From Pelecanus crispus (taxonomy: Eukaryota; Chordata; Aves; Pelecaniformes; Pelecanidae), in assembly GCF_030463565.1 (NCBI RefSeq), contig NC_134643.1, forward strand, positions 128,632,309 to 128,696,308: DNA of 64,000 nt, read 5' to 3'. The first letter of the stretch is position 1. Every line of letters begins with the position of its first letter. The notes below the pieces were generated by a model. The model did not search any database. It was not told the origin of the DNA and was given only the letters and a program-made list of their open reading frames with translations. The position numbers and the translations under genes are program-made. Shown here one piece after another: positions 1 through 13,800 of this stretch.

Positions 1-3000
1 TCTGCCCACCCCACCTGCTCTCCTTAGAGCCGAAAGCCGCAGGAGTGCGTCTGCCTGCGCCCCAGGCCAGCACTCTGAGGTGTTGGCTGGGCAAATGCAT
101 GTTGGTAACCCAGCATGAGCCACTGGAGGGGGATTCTTGAGGATACCACACATCACTGCAAATGCTTACCTGCAGCACTGCTCTTTTGGCTTTTTTTTTG
201 CCCCCTCTCTCTTTTCAGAGGTGTTAACAGCACGCTGCTGTTCATGCCTAACATGATGCCCACCCTGTTTCACAAAGCTGTGATCACCCAGCGGTGTCTG
301 TACTCCCCTCCCCACAGTTTTTCCCTCTACAGCAGCACCAAGGAAAGCTAATGGGCTCAGGTAATTTTGTCTTACAGAGCAAGAGAATTACGACAGACCG
401 TAATGTGCTTGAATCAAAATGACAGACCATGAAGTAATGTTTTTTCACTTTACTCTGCCTGCCCTGCCTGACCCAACTATCAGCTGAGCTGCCTGCCATA
501 GTGATTATTTCACCCACCACAATGAAAATCTTTATTGGGCACAGCAAAGTCTTCAGTGTTAAAATCCGGCCTGCCTTGGAGGTGAGCAGGATTTAGCTGG
601 GGCTCTGTGCAGTAGCCCCAGCCACCAGCTACTTCGCCCAGAGGCTCATGACCTCAAACCATGCCACGTTCTTTTCCTGTTGGAGGGGAAGAAGAGCAAA
701 AAAAGCAGGTTAGTTTCAGCAGATAGCCCACAGGGCAAATTTACAGCCCTGCCTACAAAGCACAGCCTGGAAAATGCTGAAGGCAGACAGAGGAAAGCAG
801 TACCAAGGTGAAAAGCCAGCCATTTTCAACCCTTCTTTCTAGGATGTACTGTTTGAAACTATTGACCAGCACCTCAGCCAGCCCTCAGTGGATGTGCCAG
901 CACTGTGGTTATGTGGCCAGTATGCATCACTTTGCTCGCCAATCTGGCAGATGGTCCATCCTAGGGAAGGATGGGTGTTATTGGTCTTCCAGAGCCACCT
1001 CCCAGACCTGCCACCTCTTTGACCCTGCATCTCACCATCAGAGACTTCGGTAAACCCTCTGGCACCAGCTGCATCTGACCTCCCGCTGGAGGAGGACAAT
1101 AGCAGCGATGCCTGCAGGGGGGATGAGCCCCATAGCTTCAGAGGGCATCCTCAGTTTCTCTCTTTCTGGGGTGAGCTGCAGGTGCTTTGACTTCTACGTC
1201 CAAATGTTTCCTCCTGGATCCCACCTCAAACTTGGTCGTTTGGTGAAGCTGCACCCAGGCAGCGGCGTGTGGGACAGGAGGTGTCTGTGCTCCTGAGATG
1301 TGCCACCCCTCCTTGGGCTGGCTGAAGAGAAAGCGGAGTGAGAAGAAGTTGTCTTCCAGAGGCCGTCTTTACGTCTGAGTGCATCCACACTAGATATGCA
1401 TGCATAAGCATACATGGGAGTTTAAAATGCATCAGGTACTGTGCAGTAGGAAAAAAATATCACAGTTAAGTGCAGGTAGGCTTTGTAGGAACTACTTATT
1501 ATCAGATATAAAAATGTGGGTATTTAATCAAAGAAATAAGCTTTCCACATCAATCACAAACAATATGTCAGGCTGTCTGTCAGGTCTTATTTGTTGGGGT
1601 GATAAGACACTGCAAAGGACTTAAGATATTCTCAGATAAATCAGTATCTCCAGTGTTTTGAGTATGTGTTCTTCAAATTTTTCTTCCATCAGCAGTTTTT
1701 GTCTGACAGTTTTACAGCTCTGGCTCCTTTTCTGCTGTAGGGATGTTTCCATCAGTCTACTGGAAAGGGAGGCCCTGCTCTGCCGAAATATTCGAGCAGG
1801 TGCTGAACTTTACGCATCTGAATAGCTCTGCAGAAATCAAAAGGCCCCACTGGCCAGCTTTGGTGTATCGGGGCTTCATTAAATCATAGGAAGCTGCACT
1901 GATGGTATGCCTGAAATGGTTCCTTGGGAAACAAGCAGCCATGACCACTGCGTGCAGCACATGTCCATGTCTGTGTTAACAGGATGAGATCTGACCTTGG
2001 AAAAAATCCTAATTACAACTTTCGTGCATTCTCTGCCACCGTGATTTCTGTTCCTACTGTGTACTCTTACGGGTCTCAGCTTTTGCATTGCAAACTCCTG
2101 GAGGCAGCAAGGCTTTCTAACTTTGGCTGCAAATATTTGCATACATGCCGAGCTGCAAAAGACTTTCTCCACCGTTTGTCTCTTCTCTAACACAGCTCTG
2201 TTCTGCTCATTTTTTCTCACTTCTCCAAAGAGAAAGTGACAGTGAGCCACAACGTGCCTGCAAGTGCTGCGAGACAGAAATTCATAACCATCCCTTCCCC
2301 CCACTCCTTCTATAGTTTTAGATAATTAGTTGAAAAAATATTTCCTTGATAAAGCTACAGCAGAGAGGAGGAGTGTATGAAGACTTGTAACTAGGACAGG
2401 GAAGAATTATTTTTGACAAATATTTTATTCTCTGGGGGAAAGAAATGGTTCTTCGGTTGTTGCAAAACAACACTCCAGTTAGGGTTGAGTTTTTCAGGTA
2501 GTTTTGACCAGCTGTTGGCATTCAGGGCTTGTTTTGTGCAACCGATGGCCAAGGACGGAGAGGTTGGGACCTCACTGAGGCTGTCAGGGAGGCAGAGGAG
2601 GGGTCCTGGGAGGTCTGGTCCCCCCTTTCCACCTCCCACCATGAGAGTGGCACACTCCTTTCCTTGTTTCTTCATTTCTTTGTTGTGGCTGGGTAATTAG
2701 GTGTTTTATGCCAAATGAACAGCTCGCACAGGAAGGGCTGAGAGAGACCTACCTCAGAGTCACCAAATGACCTGGGGAGATCCTGAGTCAAATCTTTGCT
2801 CTCAAGCGTGAAGAATGGCAGGGAGCAATGATAGCTCCAGTGCCCTTTCCTCTGAAGCACGTCTCCCAGCCATCAAATTAGAAAGAAAACCTGAAAGACT
2901 AAATTTGGCTACTTGGATCATGTGGAAGAGAAAGGCTTAGTAAAAACCTGATTCCCTTCCCCAGCAGAGGTATGGCAGGGCAGCCTTTCTATGCCACTAT

Positions 3001-3766
3001 GGGCAACTCTCCCTACATCCGCTTTGATTACGAGGGTATAAATTTCTATGCCATTTATCCCAACCATAAATTGCTTGTGCAATTTGACAAGCCAAACCTC
3101 CAAATCTGAAAGGTGAAATACAGTAATGGTTGACTCCATTAGCCCAACAGTTCTTTATTTGTTGCTGGCATTTACAAAAAATACACACGGGTTATTCAAA
3201 TTTGGTTTTGATAGTTAATGCACAAATTTATCAGAGAGAGAATACATCCTGTACTTGTACCCCCATACAGTGTTTATTTACACTTTTAAAGCATGTTTAC
3301 TGACCTTAGCAAATAATATTTCCAAGAAAGCTGCTCACAGGTTAAGCAAATAGCGAAGCGATCTGAAGACATTATTTAGTGAGGGAAGTGACTCACCCAC
3401 TTAACGACAGGGAGGCCTCCACCAGTGAGCCGGGATGCCAGGGCTGGAAACCTGGGCAGAGCAACACAGTGCTGCGCAGTCGGGGGGAAATGGGGTTTGC
3501 AGCCTCTGTGGCTGTGCCACAATGACTGGTTGCCATTTTGAAAACCTGAGTTAGGCATTTTTGGATGGCACGGGGGTTTTTCCTAGGAGGGGTTTGCTGT
3601 GGAGATGCCTCCCATGTGCCCGTACCCAGCAGCAACTCTGCCACGGGGCGCAGAGGCGCAGTGGGCAAAGCACAGATGCGCCCATATCCCTGGCATGGGC
3701 CAAGCACATTGCGACATCTCAGGCTGGAAAATGAACACCTTTGGCATGTTTTTCCCCTCTCACCAG
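1..3766 (+). other. DIPK2B: DIPK2B intron (upstream exons lie outside the window)
   Basis: I see no exon encoding the preceding part of DIPK2B here, so this is intronic sequence of mixed composition. Short open frames on both strands look like chance. A pyrimidine tract with CAG near 200-217 resembles a splice acceptor, but what follows is not DIPK2B-like. No repeat family is recognised. Confidence 0.8.
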
Positions 3767-3940
3767 GGCCTGTCTAGCCCAATGCTGCGCTGCCCATCCC
3801 AGAGGCTCCTGGACAGGATCGTGCGGCGCTATGCCGAGGTGCCAGACGCTGGCAGCATCTACATGGACCACCTCACCGACCGGGACAAACTGCGCCTCCT
3901 GTACACGCTGTCAGTGAATTCACATCCCATCTTGTTACAG
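3767..3940 (+). CDS. DIPK2B: DIPK2B coding exon 3 (third from last in window numbering)
   Basis: The exon has 58 codons, phase 0 at both ends. It follows a polypyrimidine tract and CACCAG acceptor and ends at CAG/gtacgt. The peptide starts GLSSPMLRCPSQRLLDRIV and ends SVNSHPILLQ, which aligns throughout with DIPK2A and DIPK2B. The open frame continues past both edges, but those extensions do not look like the family, so the splice sites set the limits. The number assumes the five-exon human gene structure. Confidence 0.95.
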
Positions 3941-6900
3941 GTACGTACCACTTCGCTCCAGCTTGAAACGCTGCTCCGCAGCCCCTTGCAAGGGAACCCT
4001 CGCATGACACGTGCGCCAGCCCTTAGCTGCAAAGGAGTCCCAGCCCTACCCCTTGGCAAGCTCCCTAGCCTTCGTAAAGTGAGTTTCTTTTATGGGGTTG
4101 GATGGCTGAAGTCAGGCAGAATCCTGTGGTGCTCCTTGCATCAGCCTGTGGAGTTGTGGAGAGATATGGTTGCCCAGCCCCTTAAATAAATGAGAACCCA
4201 GACAGATTATTGCAGTAACGCACTGTGAAAGCCAGGGTTTTACAAGTCCCCGATACTTCAGAGTGTTATGTTTGCATTGCTAACATATTACTTAAAATCA
4301 CAGCCTGTTTATAAAAGAGAAAGAGCATTCTTTAACATGGGAGGACCAAGACGCAGAGCTGAGGTTGAACATGGACTTGGGGAGGAATAATTTCCCAGGC
4401 TCCATGTGCCAGGGTTGTTTTTTCCATTTATATGCCACTGGTAACTAGCTCTGTAGCAAAGTGCAGCTTTGCAGAGGTGTTTGGTGGAATGCCAAATACA
4501 GCTGGGCTCTGAGTTTGAAGGCAGAGAGCTGGGAAGCCTCACGCCCCTCCCCTGGTCCCGTGCTGGCACGCCTGGTGTGTGGCTCCTCTCTTTCCCTACA
4601 TGTGTTCCTGAGGGAGTATCCTCACCCATCCCCACCACCGGCCCACCTTTAGTCCTCATTGCTGTTTCTTTCAACCCTTTGAGATTCCACAAAGAAGAAA
4701 GGCAGCGGCAACATCTGTCTCTGGCCCCAGGCCACTGCTGCCCTCAGCAGCTCACAGGGCTCTGCCCGGTCCCAGGGAGGGGGAATGGTGCTCGTGCTCT
4801 GGGAGTCTCCTGGGGGTCATTCAGCCACCCTTGCCATGGCTTGCTGGGGCACGAGGCTGTGGCTTCAGCACTGTAAAGATATGGGAATGCAGCTTAAAGA
4901 GGTGAGAAAAATATGCTGAAGAGAAATGGCTTGATTTTACGTGGGTGCCCAAAATGCCTTCACAGCAGAAGGGAGAAGCAACCTTAAACATGAAACTGCA
5001 CGAGTTCATAACCCTGCCTTGGCAGAGTCTGGGGCACTGGTGAGACAGACAAGTTATAATGTAAATGGCAGAAAGCTTTATGTTGGCATGGCTCAGCAGT
5101 CATGTGGTTTGGTTTCCACCTGGGATAACTGCTCCTACCCAACCTGCAGTGATGCAGGGAGCCCAGCCAGGTGTCCCCCCTGTAGCAAACACCCAGCACT
5201 TCTGTCCCCAAGACTGCAAACTCTTACAAAACAGCAGGGCAGTTCTTACAAATTAGCGAAAACTGCTTTAGCCCCACCTCACCTCCAAGCTGTGACTTCA
5301 GCTATGCAGCACTCATGAATGACCCATCAAAGGCTCCATAAAGACACCTAAAATTAGCTCTTCTGTGGCTAAAACTTTCATGAATTTAAATCTATTATTA
5401 TCTTGGACTTTCTGGTTAGTCTCTCTCACGGAATAAGTCTTGAAATATCAGATTCTTCTTCCTTAATTAATAAAAAGGAAAAGAAAAAAAAAAAGAAACA
5501 GCATAGCTACTCCAGGATAGAGCAGCACCTTCCCCTGGCTGCTGGGGCAGGCTGGGGTGAGAAAGGGTTGCAGGCTGCTTTAGAAAGCAAAACACAGCAC
5601 GGGCACAGCTGCTTGAAGCTAGCCGGGGCACTTGAAAGCCCTCCAGGAGGGATGTGGGTCCACGGGCAGAGCGCAGCGGCCAGAGGGCAGTGGCAATCCC
5701 CCCGTTCCCATTCTCCCCGGCAGATCTTCCCCGACGTGGAGGGATGGCCCTTCCCGCGGTACCTGGGCTCCTGCGGGCGGCTGGTGGTCAGCGCCAGCAC
5801 CCGGCCCCTGCGTGACTTCTACGGCGCAGCCCCTGAGGTGGCCGCCGACCTGGCCCTCCAGCTCCTCACCGTCCTCCGCTCCATGGGCACCAACGACCTC
5901 AACTATTTCTTCTACTTCACCCACGTGGACGCTGGCACCTTCGGCGTGTTTAGCAACGGGCATCTGTTCATCCGGGATGCCAGCACGCTGGGGATCATTG
6001 ACAAGGAGGAAGGTACTCAGCAGGCTCCATGGCTGCGCATCTGTCGCAGGAGGGCTCAGCGAGGCAAGGGAAACAAATCTTTCACCTGCTACGCTCAGCT
6101 CTGCTGCTGATTTATTTTTTTTTTAAATCAACCAAACATCGCTTGCTAAATTAAATAATGAAAAGTGCACGGAGAGATTTACTGACAGCAAAAGCCTCAG
6201 CAGCTCCTGCCATCCTGGCTCTGAGTCGGGAAGGTGACAGGCGTTTTGTTTGTACAGTCAGTGGTTTGGTGACCAACCGTGGGTGCTTACATCCTGCCCG
6301 GCCTCTTCTGCGGCTGGCAGCAGCATTCAACGTGCGCGGTGCTGAACGCTCTCATTTCAAGTCTTCCTAAATCACCTCTTTTAAAATTCTTGCCACACAA
6401 ATGTCAATATTTCCAAGTAGAAAGTTAATAATGTCATTTATTTTAAGTATTGGGTCAAATCAGACTCTTTTTAGGTGCTTTTATCACATTAACTAGTAAT
6501 CATCATTATAACAACAAAATCCCCCTTTTGTCATTTTTACATAAAATCAAGAGTTACTATTCACAGGTTACATTGGTCTACTCCTGGAAGCAGAGCTAGT
6601 CAAAGACTGTTCCTCCAATAATTTGACAATTTCATTTTGAATGTTCAAATTTTCAAAAGGCCTTTGCTCAGCTCACACATTCAGCTGAGTAGATCTCAAA
6701 TATTCAGAAGCAGCTGTCAGAGAATTTTCCACTGGGTTTCTTGTTCTTGTCCCAACAGCTATTACTGTTGACTTGACTCCAGCTAGATGAGCTGTTGTTG
6801 CAATTTAATGATTTGGGGTAACATGGAAAAATTATGGGTTTGGCTATTTGTGGTAGCTTTTGTAGGAACTCCACATTTTAGGTTAGTACTCCAGTTCTTC

Positions 6901-7514
6901 TTGCTTTTTCTGCATCAGTTTGACTTGACAGACTCCTCTCCACTTCCTCTGTCAGGCGATTCTGCAGAGCTCTGTCATTCAGAAAAATATATATATTTCA
7001 GGAGTGAGAAAACTGGCCCATATACAGCTACAGCACAGAGTACTTTGTGGCAAAAAATAGCTGTATCTTTTAGATAGTAACAAACCCCATGTTAATACAG
7101 AGGTACAGACATATGTAATTATCTAAAATTTTGCTACTGTGCTCCTAACAACTGGTTTAATTGTCTCTAATAGGAAGCCAGCTGACTGACGGCCAGCAGG
7201 AGTATAAAGATATATTTAGCTGTTTGACTGTGGACTGCCAGTCTGCATTTGTGTCCTGTAACTCCATCAGAGAGCAGCACAGCCTCGTCATGGTGTGTCA
7301 AGAGCTTTTGCCTAAGCTCCTGAAGGGAAAATTCCTGCAACCCGTGCAGGAGAAAATAGACAGCTTCCTGCAGCACTGCGCCGACGGCCTCGCCGATGAC
7401 CAGGGCGTCAACGAGGCGGTTGCAAAGCTGGCAGAGCTCCTGAAACCTCTGCGGTCTTGCGATTCCCGTTTTGCCTACCGCTACCCTGACTGCAAATACA
7501 GTGACAAATACTGA
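3767..7514 (+). CDS. DIPK2B: DIPK2B, 3' part (last three coding exons)
   Basis: Joined exons are 3767-3940, 5724-6012 and 7174-7514. Together they encode about 267 residues, corresponding to the C-terminal three fifths of the roughly 430-residue human protein (CXorf36/DIA1R). Diagnostic stretches are RCPSQRLLDR, NDLNYFFYFTH, NGHLFIRDAS and the C-terminal CDSRFAYRYPDCKY, which match the DIPK2A/DIPK2B family. Splice sites are cag/gtacgt, cag/gtactc and tag, and the phases agree across both junctions (0, then 1). Family knowledge: DIPK2 proteins are divergent, kinase-like proteins of the secretory pathway with an N-terminal signal peptide and conserved cysteines. The signal peptide and N-terminal region are encoded upstream of this window. 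The gene converges on KDM6A, as in human. Third codon positions are strongly GC-rich, unlike KDM6A. The identification is firm; the biochemical activity of the family member is not shown by the sequence. Confidence 0.95.
3941..5723 (+). other. DIPK2B: DIPK2B intron
   Basis: This is a 1783-bp intron from gtacgt to ccggcag. It holds a purine/A-rich tract near 5470-5498 and otherwise nothing recognisable. Confidence 0.9.
5724..6012 (+). CDS. DIPK2B: DIPK2B coding exon 4
   Basis: The exon is 289 bp, entering in phase 0 after CCGGCAG and leaving with one base of a split glycine codon before gtactc. It begins IFPDVEGWPFPRYLGSCGR, followed by the kinase-like core segment NDLNYFFYFTHVDAGTFGVF and NGHLFIRDASTLGIIDKEE. 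GC content is high, especially at third positions. This is the best conserved part of the protein in the window. Confidence 0.95.
6013..7173 (+). other. DIPK2B: DIPK2B last intron
   Basis: This is a 1161-bp intron from gtactc to taatag. It turns markedly AT-rich after about 6370, in contrast to the GC-rich exon just before it. A short TA repeat lies near 6988. I see no coding or RNA gene in it. Confidence 0.9.
7174..7514 (+). CDS. DIPK2B: DIPK2B last coding exon with stop
   Basis: The acceptor is tctctaatag/GA. The split glycine codon completes with GA, followed by SQLTDGQQEYKDIFSCL. The exon is rich in cysteine and ends CDSRFAYRYPDCKYSDKY and a TGA at 7512-7514. The cysteine pattern (FSCL, VDCQ, VSCN, MVCQ, QHCAD, RSCDS, PDCKY) fits a disulphide-bonded lumenal or secreted protein. 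The middle part is less like the human protein than the two ends, as is usual for this exon. Confidence 0.94.
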
Positions 7515-7810
7515 CAGCTTTGGAGGAGGGGTCCCCCCAGGAAGGACTGGGGCAGCGTCAGCCCCCTGCCAGCATGGAAGCAAGAAGAAGGAACCAGGGT
7601 AGCTGGAAAGAGCTGCACCAAATCTGGGGCTTCCTCATGAAGGTGGAGGAGGAGGGAGCAGAGTGCATGTGGGATTTATTGTTCATCTCCCAGAGATGCA
7701 TTTGTTACATGGGACGTTAGATATGATGTAAGGCTTATGGATTATTAGCATTACCGTGAGTGACAGGGGCTACAGGATTAATAAATCTTATTCACGTATT
7801 TTGGCCTTGG
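7515..7810 (+). other. DIPK2B: DIPK2B 3' UTR (approximate end)
   Basis: The sequence follows the stop codon and runs to just beyond the AATAAA at 7780-7785, which is followed by a GT-rich stretch. The end point is inferred from that signal; no transcript evidence is available, and a longer UTR using a later signal is possible. Confidence 0.55.
7780..7785 (+). other. DIPK2B: Candidate poly(A) signal of DIPK2B
   Basis: A canonical AATAAA lies 266 bases after the stop, followed within 30 bases by a T/G-rich segment suitable as a downstream element. It is the first canonical hexamer after the stop that I found. Confidence 0.55.
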
Positions 7811-10800
7811 AAGAGTTTTCCATGCCATCCGTTAAAAAGAAAACGTCTGAAGGCAGCACACTCACAACTAGCTAGATAGATCTTTATTACCAAGAAAGTC
7901 TTTCTGATCGAGATGATATATACATAATGTGGGATGGATGGAAGCATTTAAGACTTTCCTTGTGGGGGTTTTTAAATCATAAGCTGAACCACCAGATCAG
8001 TTCCGCACCATCACCCATCACAGATCACTTTTATAAAATATTTAAATTCTATTACTTTTATGGCACACAGAACAGAAAGATGCAATCAACAGCATTAAAA
8101 AGCTGAAAGGCCCCATGTCTCTTGAGACTTAATTTCTCTAATCCCTGAATATAATTACTTTTAGTCTTTCCCAAGTTGACGGGCAGTAATTGGAGACTAA
8201 TAAAGGTTCTTGTTTTAAGATCAGAAAAAAACCAGCTCTAGGATGTGATTGTCCAGTAGATACTTTCACACTTTCGCTGAAAAACCTGAAAGAAAAAAGC
8301 CCTGAAAACTGAAGGAACCATTTTCACAAAACCATTTAAATGGGGAAATTACCTTAAAAGGAGAGACAACACAGGCAGAGGATGAGAGATTAGTTTACCC
8401 TGAGCCCGATGAGACTCATGGAACACTCAATATTCCAGTGTAGCTGCTGAGGCACCCCCAAAAGCCGGGGACGTCTAAGTCCTGACGAGCAAGAGGTACA
8501 GCCATCCTCACCCATTTTCCTTTCAAAGGAGGAATCAGTAAGCCAGTCCCCAAAGGAGTGACTCAGGCACCTAAAATTTGGGGCAGCAGACTCTTTTTTT
8601 CACAGCAGTGGCCAACCCAGGGCTAGATGCAGGTGCCTCATTTTGTGCAGTAAGGTTGCAAAAGTTGCAGAGTTGCAAAACATAACTTTCTCACACAGCA
8701 TCTGTCAGTCCCTGTCCCGTGTGCTTCCTGTGGGGCATCAGAGGCGCACACCAAACCTTCCCTAATGTCTAGGGGACTGCCAGACCTCATCTGGGTTTGA
8801 TGCTTTCCCCTGGGAACCAACCAGGTGTGTAGGAGTCACCAAGCAAATTTGACTAAGCTGAGTCAGAAACTAGACTTTCTGGATCTCCCGTAAGTATTTT
8901 CATTGCGGAAACAGTCTTCCTTTAGCCATGGTTCAAAAAAGAAATCAATAACAGCATAAAAACAGGGAAAGATGTGAGTGTATTTGCATTGCTAATCATT
9001 GTACGGAGCTACTGGGAGCAGGAATGCAAGTCGAGATTTTGTGTTGGCTGTGGAGGGGCTCTGTGTGCACAGAGTACCCAGCCTGGGCTTAAAGTCAGGT
9101 GTTGCAGATAGATTAGGTATCCAAAACCACACACAGGTCTGACACTGGGAAAATCTGACCCAGGAAGTTTATCTTATCTTTCCTCCTGGCATAAAGTATC
9201 AAGTGCACCTTTCTCCTCTCAAGAAGTAGAAACGCTGAAAATAATTTGTAGGTAAATTTAGCTCCAGGCCCAGATGGTCCAACAGCAAAAATGTTTAAAT
9301 ATACAGCCTAAGCTACGGCTGCAGCCCTCTTTCTTGACTTCAGTCTATTTCTACATCATGGCTCTCTTCCAGTAAGAAAAACATGTCCTTCACTGAGATC
9401 CATAAGGCTGACTAACAATCTGTTTTCAACAGTTTTTCTTGAATCTGTCTGCATCTCCGATCTCTCGGTCTGTGATTTTACCTGATAGCTGGGCGTTAGT
9501 CCTGGGCCCCTTCCCCTCCAGCAAGTCCTGGCCCCGGGGTGCTGGATGTGGGCCACCTTGCGCCGGGCAGGAGGAGCTCCCGCTTCACCACCACTCTCGC
9601 TGGGCTCAGCAGCGAGGTGCTGCCCGCCCCGGGCTGCGAGCTGCCAGCATCCTCTCAGTGCTGGAGGGCAGCCTTCTTTGTGCAGTCGTAACTAAAAACG
9701 CACACTGCAAAATGCCCAAAAAGCGCTGAGATGAAGAACTGGCCTGGTCAGCCCGTGCCCCAGCAGAGGTGATTTCCAAGCTGTGGTCTGCAGAGAGGTC
9801 TTCTCAGTGGCTCCGTGACTCAGGCTGGCCTCTGTTACAGCATTTTCTGGTTTACCAATGGCTTGACTTGCGCTGAAAGGAGGAGCAGCCCTTGCAACAG
9901 GGCTCCATACTGGGTTCACTCCTGTCCCATACGTCCTGGGCTTTTTTATTTACAGCATGTGCGTTTTTCTTTTGGACATGAGCTGTTCATCTACTGTACA
10001 ACCCTGTGCAAAATATCTCCTGGGCAGCAGAGCATCTCTCTGCTATTAAACCAGTCCAGGGAAACACAGAGGGGATGCATGTGCTCAGCACCATAAAGAA
10101 CAGCAGGAGCAAGCCCAGATCTCCCAGGTCTAATCCAGCACTGGGCAAAAGTACTGAGAGGTGTCACAGGGGCTTCGGCTGGGCCCCAATAACTTGTGAT
10201 CCTAAAATGCTGGGTGTAAGAAACAGAAGAGTCGTGGTCTTACTTTGATGCTTGGATTCAGTTGGCAAGGCTGCAGCAGAAGTCTTGAGGAATGTGGCAT
10301 CTATTTTTACACGGCTTGATTCAAAGTTGTTGAAGCTGAGAGGAGTCTCCCCACTGCTTTCAATAGATTTTGATATGAATTTAAATTTAAAAAAACACAA
10401 TTAAAAATAACAGAATCACGGATTTAAAAATTATTAAAGCGTTGGGAGTTGTGTTCACCACGTTTCCCTTCAGATTACAAAGACCAGCCTCATGTAAGAC
10501 TGTGACTAATATGCCAGCCATAAAATCAGTCCATGGCTCAGAGAACAATAATTTTCCTAAACTAAATCTCATTTTGTTATAGTTCCCTGGCCTTTTTTTT
10601 TTTTCTTTGCCAATTTTTTCTCTTAATATTTTCCTTTTTCTTGGCAGTCAGGCCCTGGAATCAGTGCCCACCCTGTCTGCCAGCTCCAGTCAAGCCTTGA
10701 AATGCTAGTAGGCCAAGCTCCAAAAGGATGTAAAATTAAGTTATAAATGGCAATTATTTTAAACCTAATCCTTCCCAAAAGAACTCTCGAGCAATTTTTT

Positions 10801-13800
10801 CCTCTCTGCATTCAAGTTATTTCTGACGGTGGCTTTGTGTGAGCCTTTGCAAACTGTTTCTGGTAACAACTTAAACCAGTTCCGCAGCAGGACAAGGATG
10901 GCAGGAGAAGTCTTCCACCAGCCTCTCAGTCAGCCTCAGCATTTCCTTTATTTGTAGGTAGTTTGCAGCTGCCTTTAAGTCCAGCTGTTTATTCGGTGTC
11001 TCTCTTACAGCCCCATATCCCACGTATTTTTGAAGTTTCCACGTCAAGAGGTTTGTAAAACTGTATTTTCTGCCATATTTTGTCTAGTGGCATATGTTAA
11101 CACTGTCATTTCTCAGGGGATGGGGACTGCATATGGGCAGCCCACAGGAAGCGACAGTCACAGTTTCACCCAGCGTAGTTCACCGCTCCTCTACTCATCA
11201 TCCTCAGTCAGCGCCTTCACAGGTGCCCGTGGTGCTCGCACCACTGCCCCCTGCCCCACACAGCCCCTTGGGAAGGAACGGCAGCCAACGGTGGCATTAA
11301 GTTGTATTTTTCATGCACTCCTCCCACCAAAGAGAGAGAACCCTGGCAGGGTTGGCTGAAACAGGCTCTCATCACAGCAAGTAGAAAATTGGTAAAAACT
11401 GGTTCCCTTCCATGAGCAATATACCCAGCGGTGCCTATTCACTCTGCACCCCCATCTTTATTCAGCCACCCTCTTACTCAGACGTGGCTGATGCACAGGG
11501 GAAGTGGCACTGAGACAGACCTCTGAAGTGGCCTCTTGCTCCCAAACATCACAGGTATGTCTGTGCCCCTTGAGTCTGGGCTGTTCTGACACCTCCTGGC
11601 ACCTTCTGGCCAGCTGCCTTGGCCGGGACACTGGGTATTGCTGGGAAAACCCATGCAGGTATTAGAAGTCAAGGTATCTGGTAACATGCAGAGCACCCCA
11701 AAGCCTTTAGCAGGGTGCACCTTTGTTACAACTGGTCCTGGGGTGTTGGAGGTCCAGGTTTCCCACTCCACAGCTTTTGTGCGTGATAATCTCTTGGCTC
11801 ACTTTGCATCTCTTCTCCCCCACCCACCCCTGCTCCCAGCTTCCCACAAGGGGCTATCCAGAAAACACCACAGCATTTTGGAGAACTTGGGATCAGTGTT
11901 CAACAGGTCCTGTCCACAGGAGCAGCCAGATGAGCACATTTCTTGCAAGCGTCTTTCCAGCAAGCTCAGCCAACAACAGTTGTTTGCAGGTGCTTTTTAT
12001 TTGCCTTCTGGTTTTCTGAGACTTTAGGATGCACTTGGGTCCCATTTGCCAATTACTCTCTACAGCCAGGTGCTCCAGATACTTTATTGCTAATTCTGCC
12101 TAAGTGAAACCTCAGCTTCTCCCATTATCACATGAATCTGGAAAGTAGAGCTTTAACAAAAATATTGAATGTCATGAGATGTTACGAAATCACAAGAGCC
12201 GGCACCACGGTATTCTGAATTGGTTTACCAAGACACATTAATTTGATTAATAGGTGAGTCTAGCTGTTACTGTATCCTATGTTTCTCTAATTCAGTGCTG
12301 AAAGGAGCTTGCTAGCCATCCTGAAATTAAAAACAAACAAACATGAGTTTCAGGGAAAGGAAAATTAAATAAAAACAGCTACTCATGGCAAGTCCATTGG
12401 AGGGCTGGGGGAGGCGTGCACAGTTTCTTTCTTACAGATTAGAAAAAATGGCCAGACTCACCTGCTCTCCTCTGCATGGGGATGGTCTCAGCTGGAGGGT
12501 GTTGGGGGGTTTGTAGCACTGGTCCTCGAGGAAGACTTGAACAACTGACAAGAGACCCCCAAGGAAGGGTGAGGATGACCCGGAGGTCCAGAAAAAATGA
12601 AGAGAGAGGAAAAGACAGATGGAAAGCTAGGGAGGGACACCTGATAAAAATCTTCAAACAATAAATTAAAAAAAAAAAATAAAGGGATGGGTATAAGCTG
12701 TTCTGCATTTCAGTGGTGGACAGGAATGTGAGTTTATGTGGCAAGTGGGCTAGATGGGCTGCAGTAAGAATAGCATAGAAATGGATATAGGAGCTGCAGG
12801 TCTCCACCACTGGGACACTTGAAGCAAGAGCAACATGGCTGCACATGGCACCGAACTGGGCAGGAGGCTGGCCCCAGGACTGCCGGAGATCCTTCCCCGT
12901 AGAAGGGGTGGACACTGAGGTGACCAGACCCCTTTGCCTCAGTTATCTCTATCATGTGTGATGACCTGTCAGCCCTTAAAGCTGCGCTCCACACACCTCA
13001 CATGGAGACAAGACTTCCTAAAAGAGGAGAGGTTAGAGGTGACTGTTTGGTGGCTTAATCCAGAGAAGAAAATAGTGGAGTTACCCATCTGTGCATAAAC
13101 CACCAGAAGGGATGGGGCAACAGCAGTAAGCCAATTTTCTCATTGAAAAAAAGAAACACTGTGTTTCTGGCATAGTTTTACTTGCTGAATTTTACATTTT
13201 TGCTCTTCTGGAGGAGCGAGAGGAAGTTTCTCTTTCTCCGCAGGTCACAGCTGAAGGGTTCTGCCTGTCCTACAAAGTAGCCCCCGCCGCTGCTGGCACC
13301 CCTCACTCCTGCCCTAAGGGCCATCAACATCCCACCACTGAGTTTCTCACCTCTCCCTACCAGCAGGCTGGGATGGAGCTGGCTACAGGATGCCCAGCCC
13401 TCTCCTAACCTTTGAGGAGAACAATCAGGCAAACATTTCCTCAACGGGAAAAGGACGATGGGCTCCTGTGAGAGCCAGAGGTCATCCTTCACCTCTACTG
13501 GCTCCCCATGTAGCACCTCTCAAAGTACAAGTCCCTCACCTCTTTAAAGATCAACTGCCTGCAATGTAGAGTATAAATGGCAATAGTTAGTCCAAAGCAA
13601 ACTGTTCAGATGTTTCAAAGAACAAGAATACACCAGCCTCTTCCCTGGGGACATGGAGCTTTAAGAGAACAAGTTTGTCAGGTTTTACAATTCTATAGTA
13701 CTACTCAGCAAGGATGCATATAGCTACAACCCTTGCCTTACACAGTTCATTTGCTACATTGCATGTAAAGATAGCTTTTTAGACTAACACCTACGAAAGT

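Noticed and set aside
200..260. Pyrimidine tract plus CAG resembling a splice acceptor, followed by an open frame
   Set aside because: The following peptide does not resemble any part of DIPK2B and no matching donor was convincing.
3599..4189. 196-codon frame running through DIPK2B exon 3
   Set aside because: Only 3767-3940 is family-like and bounded by good splice sites; the rest is intron read-through.
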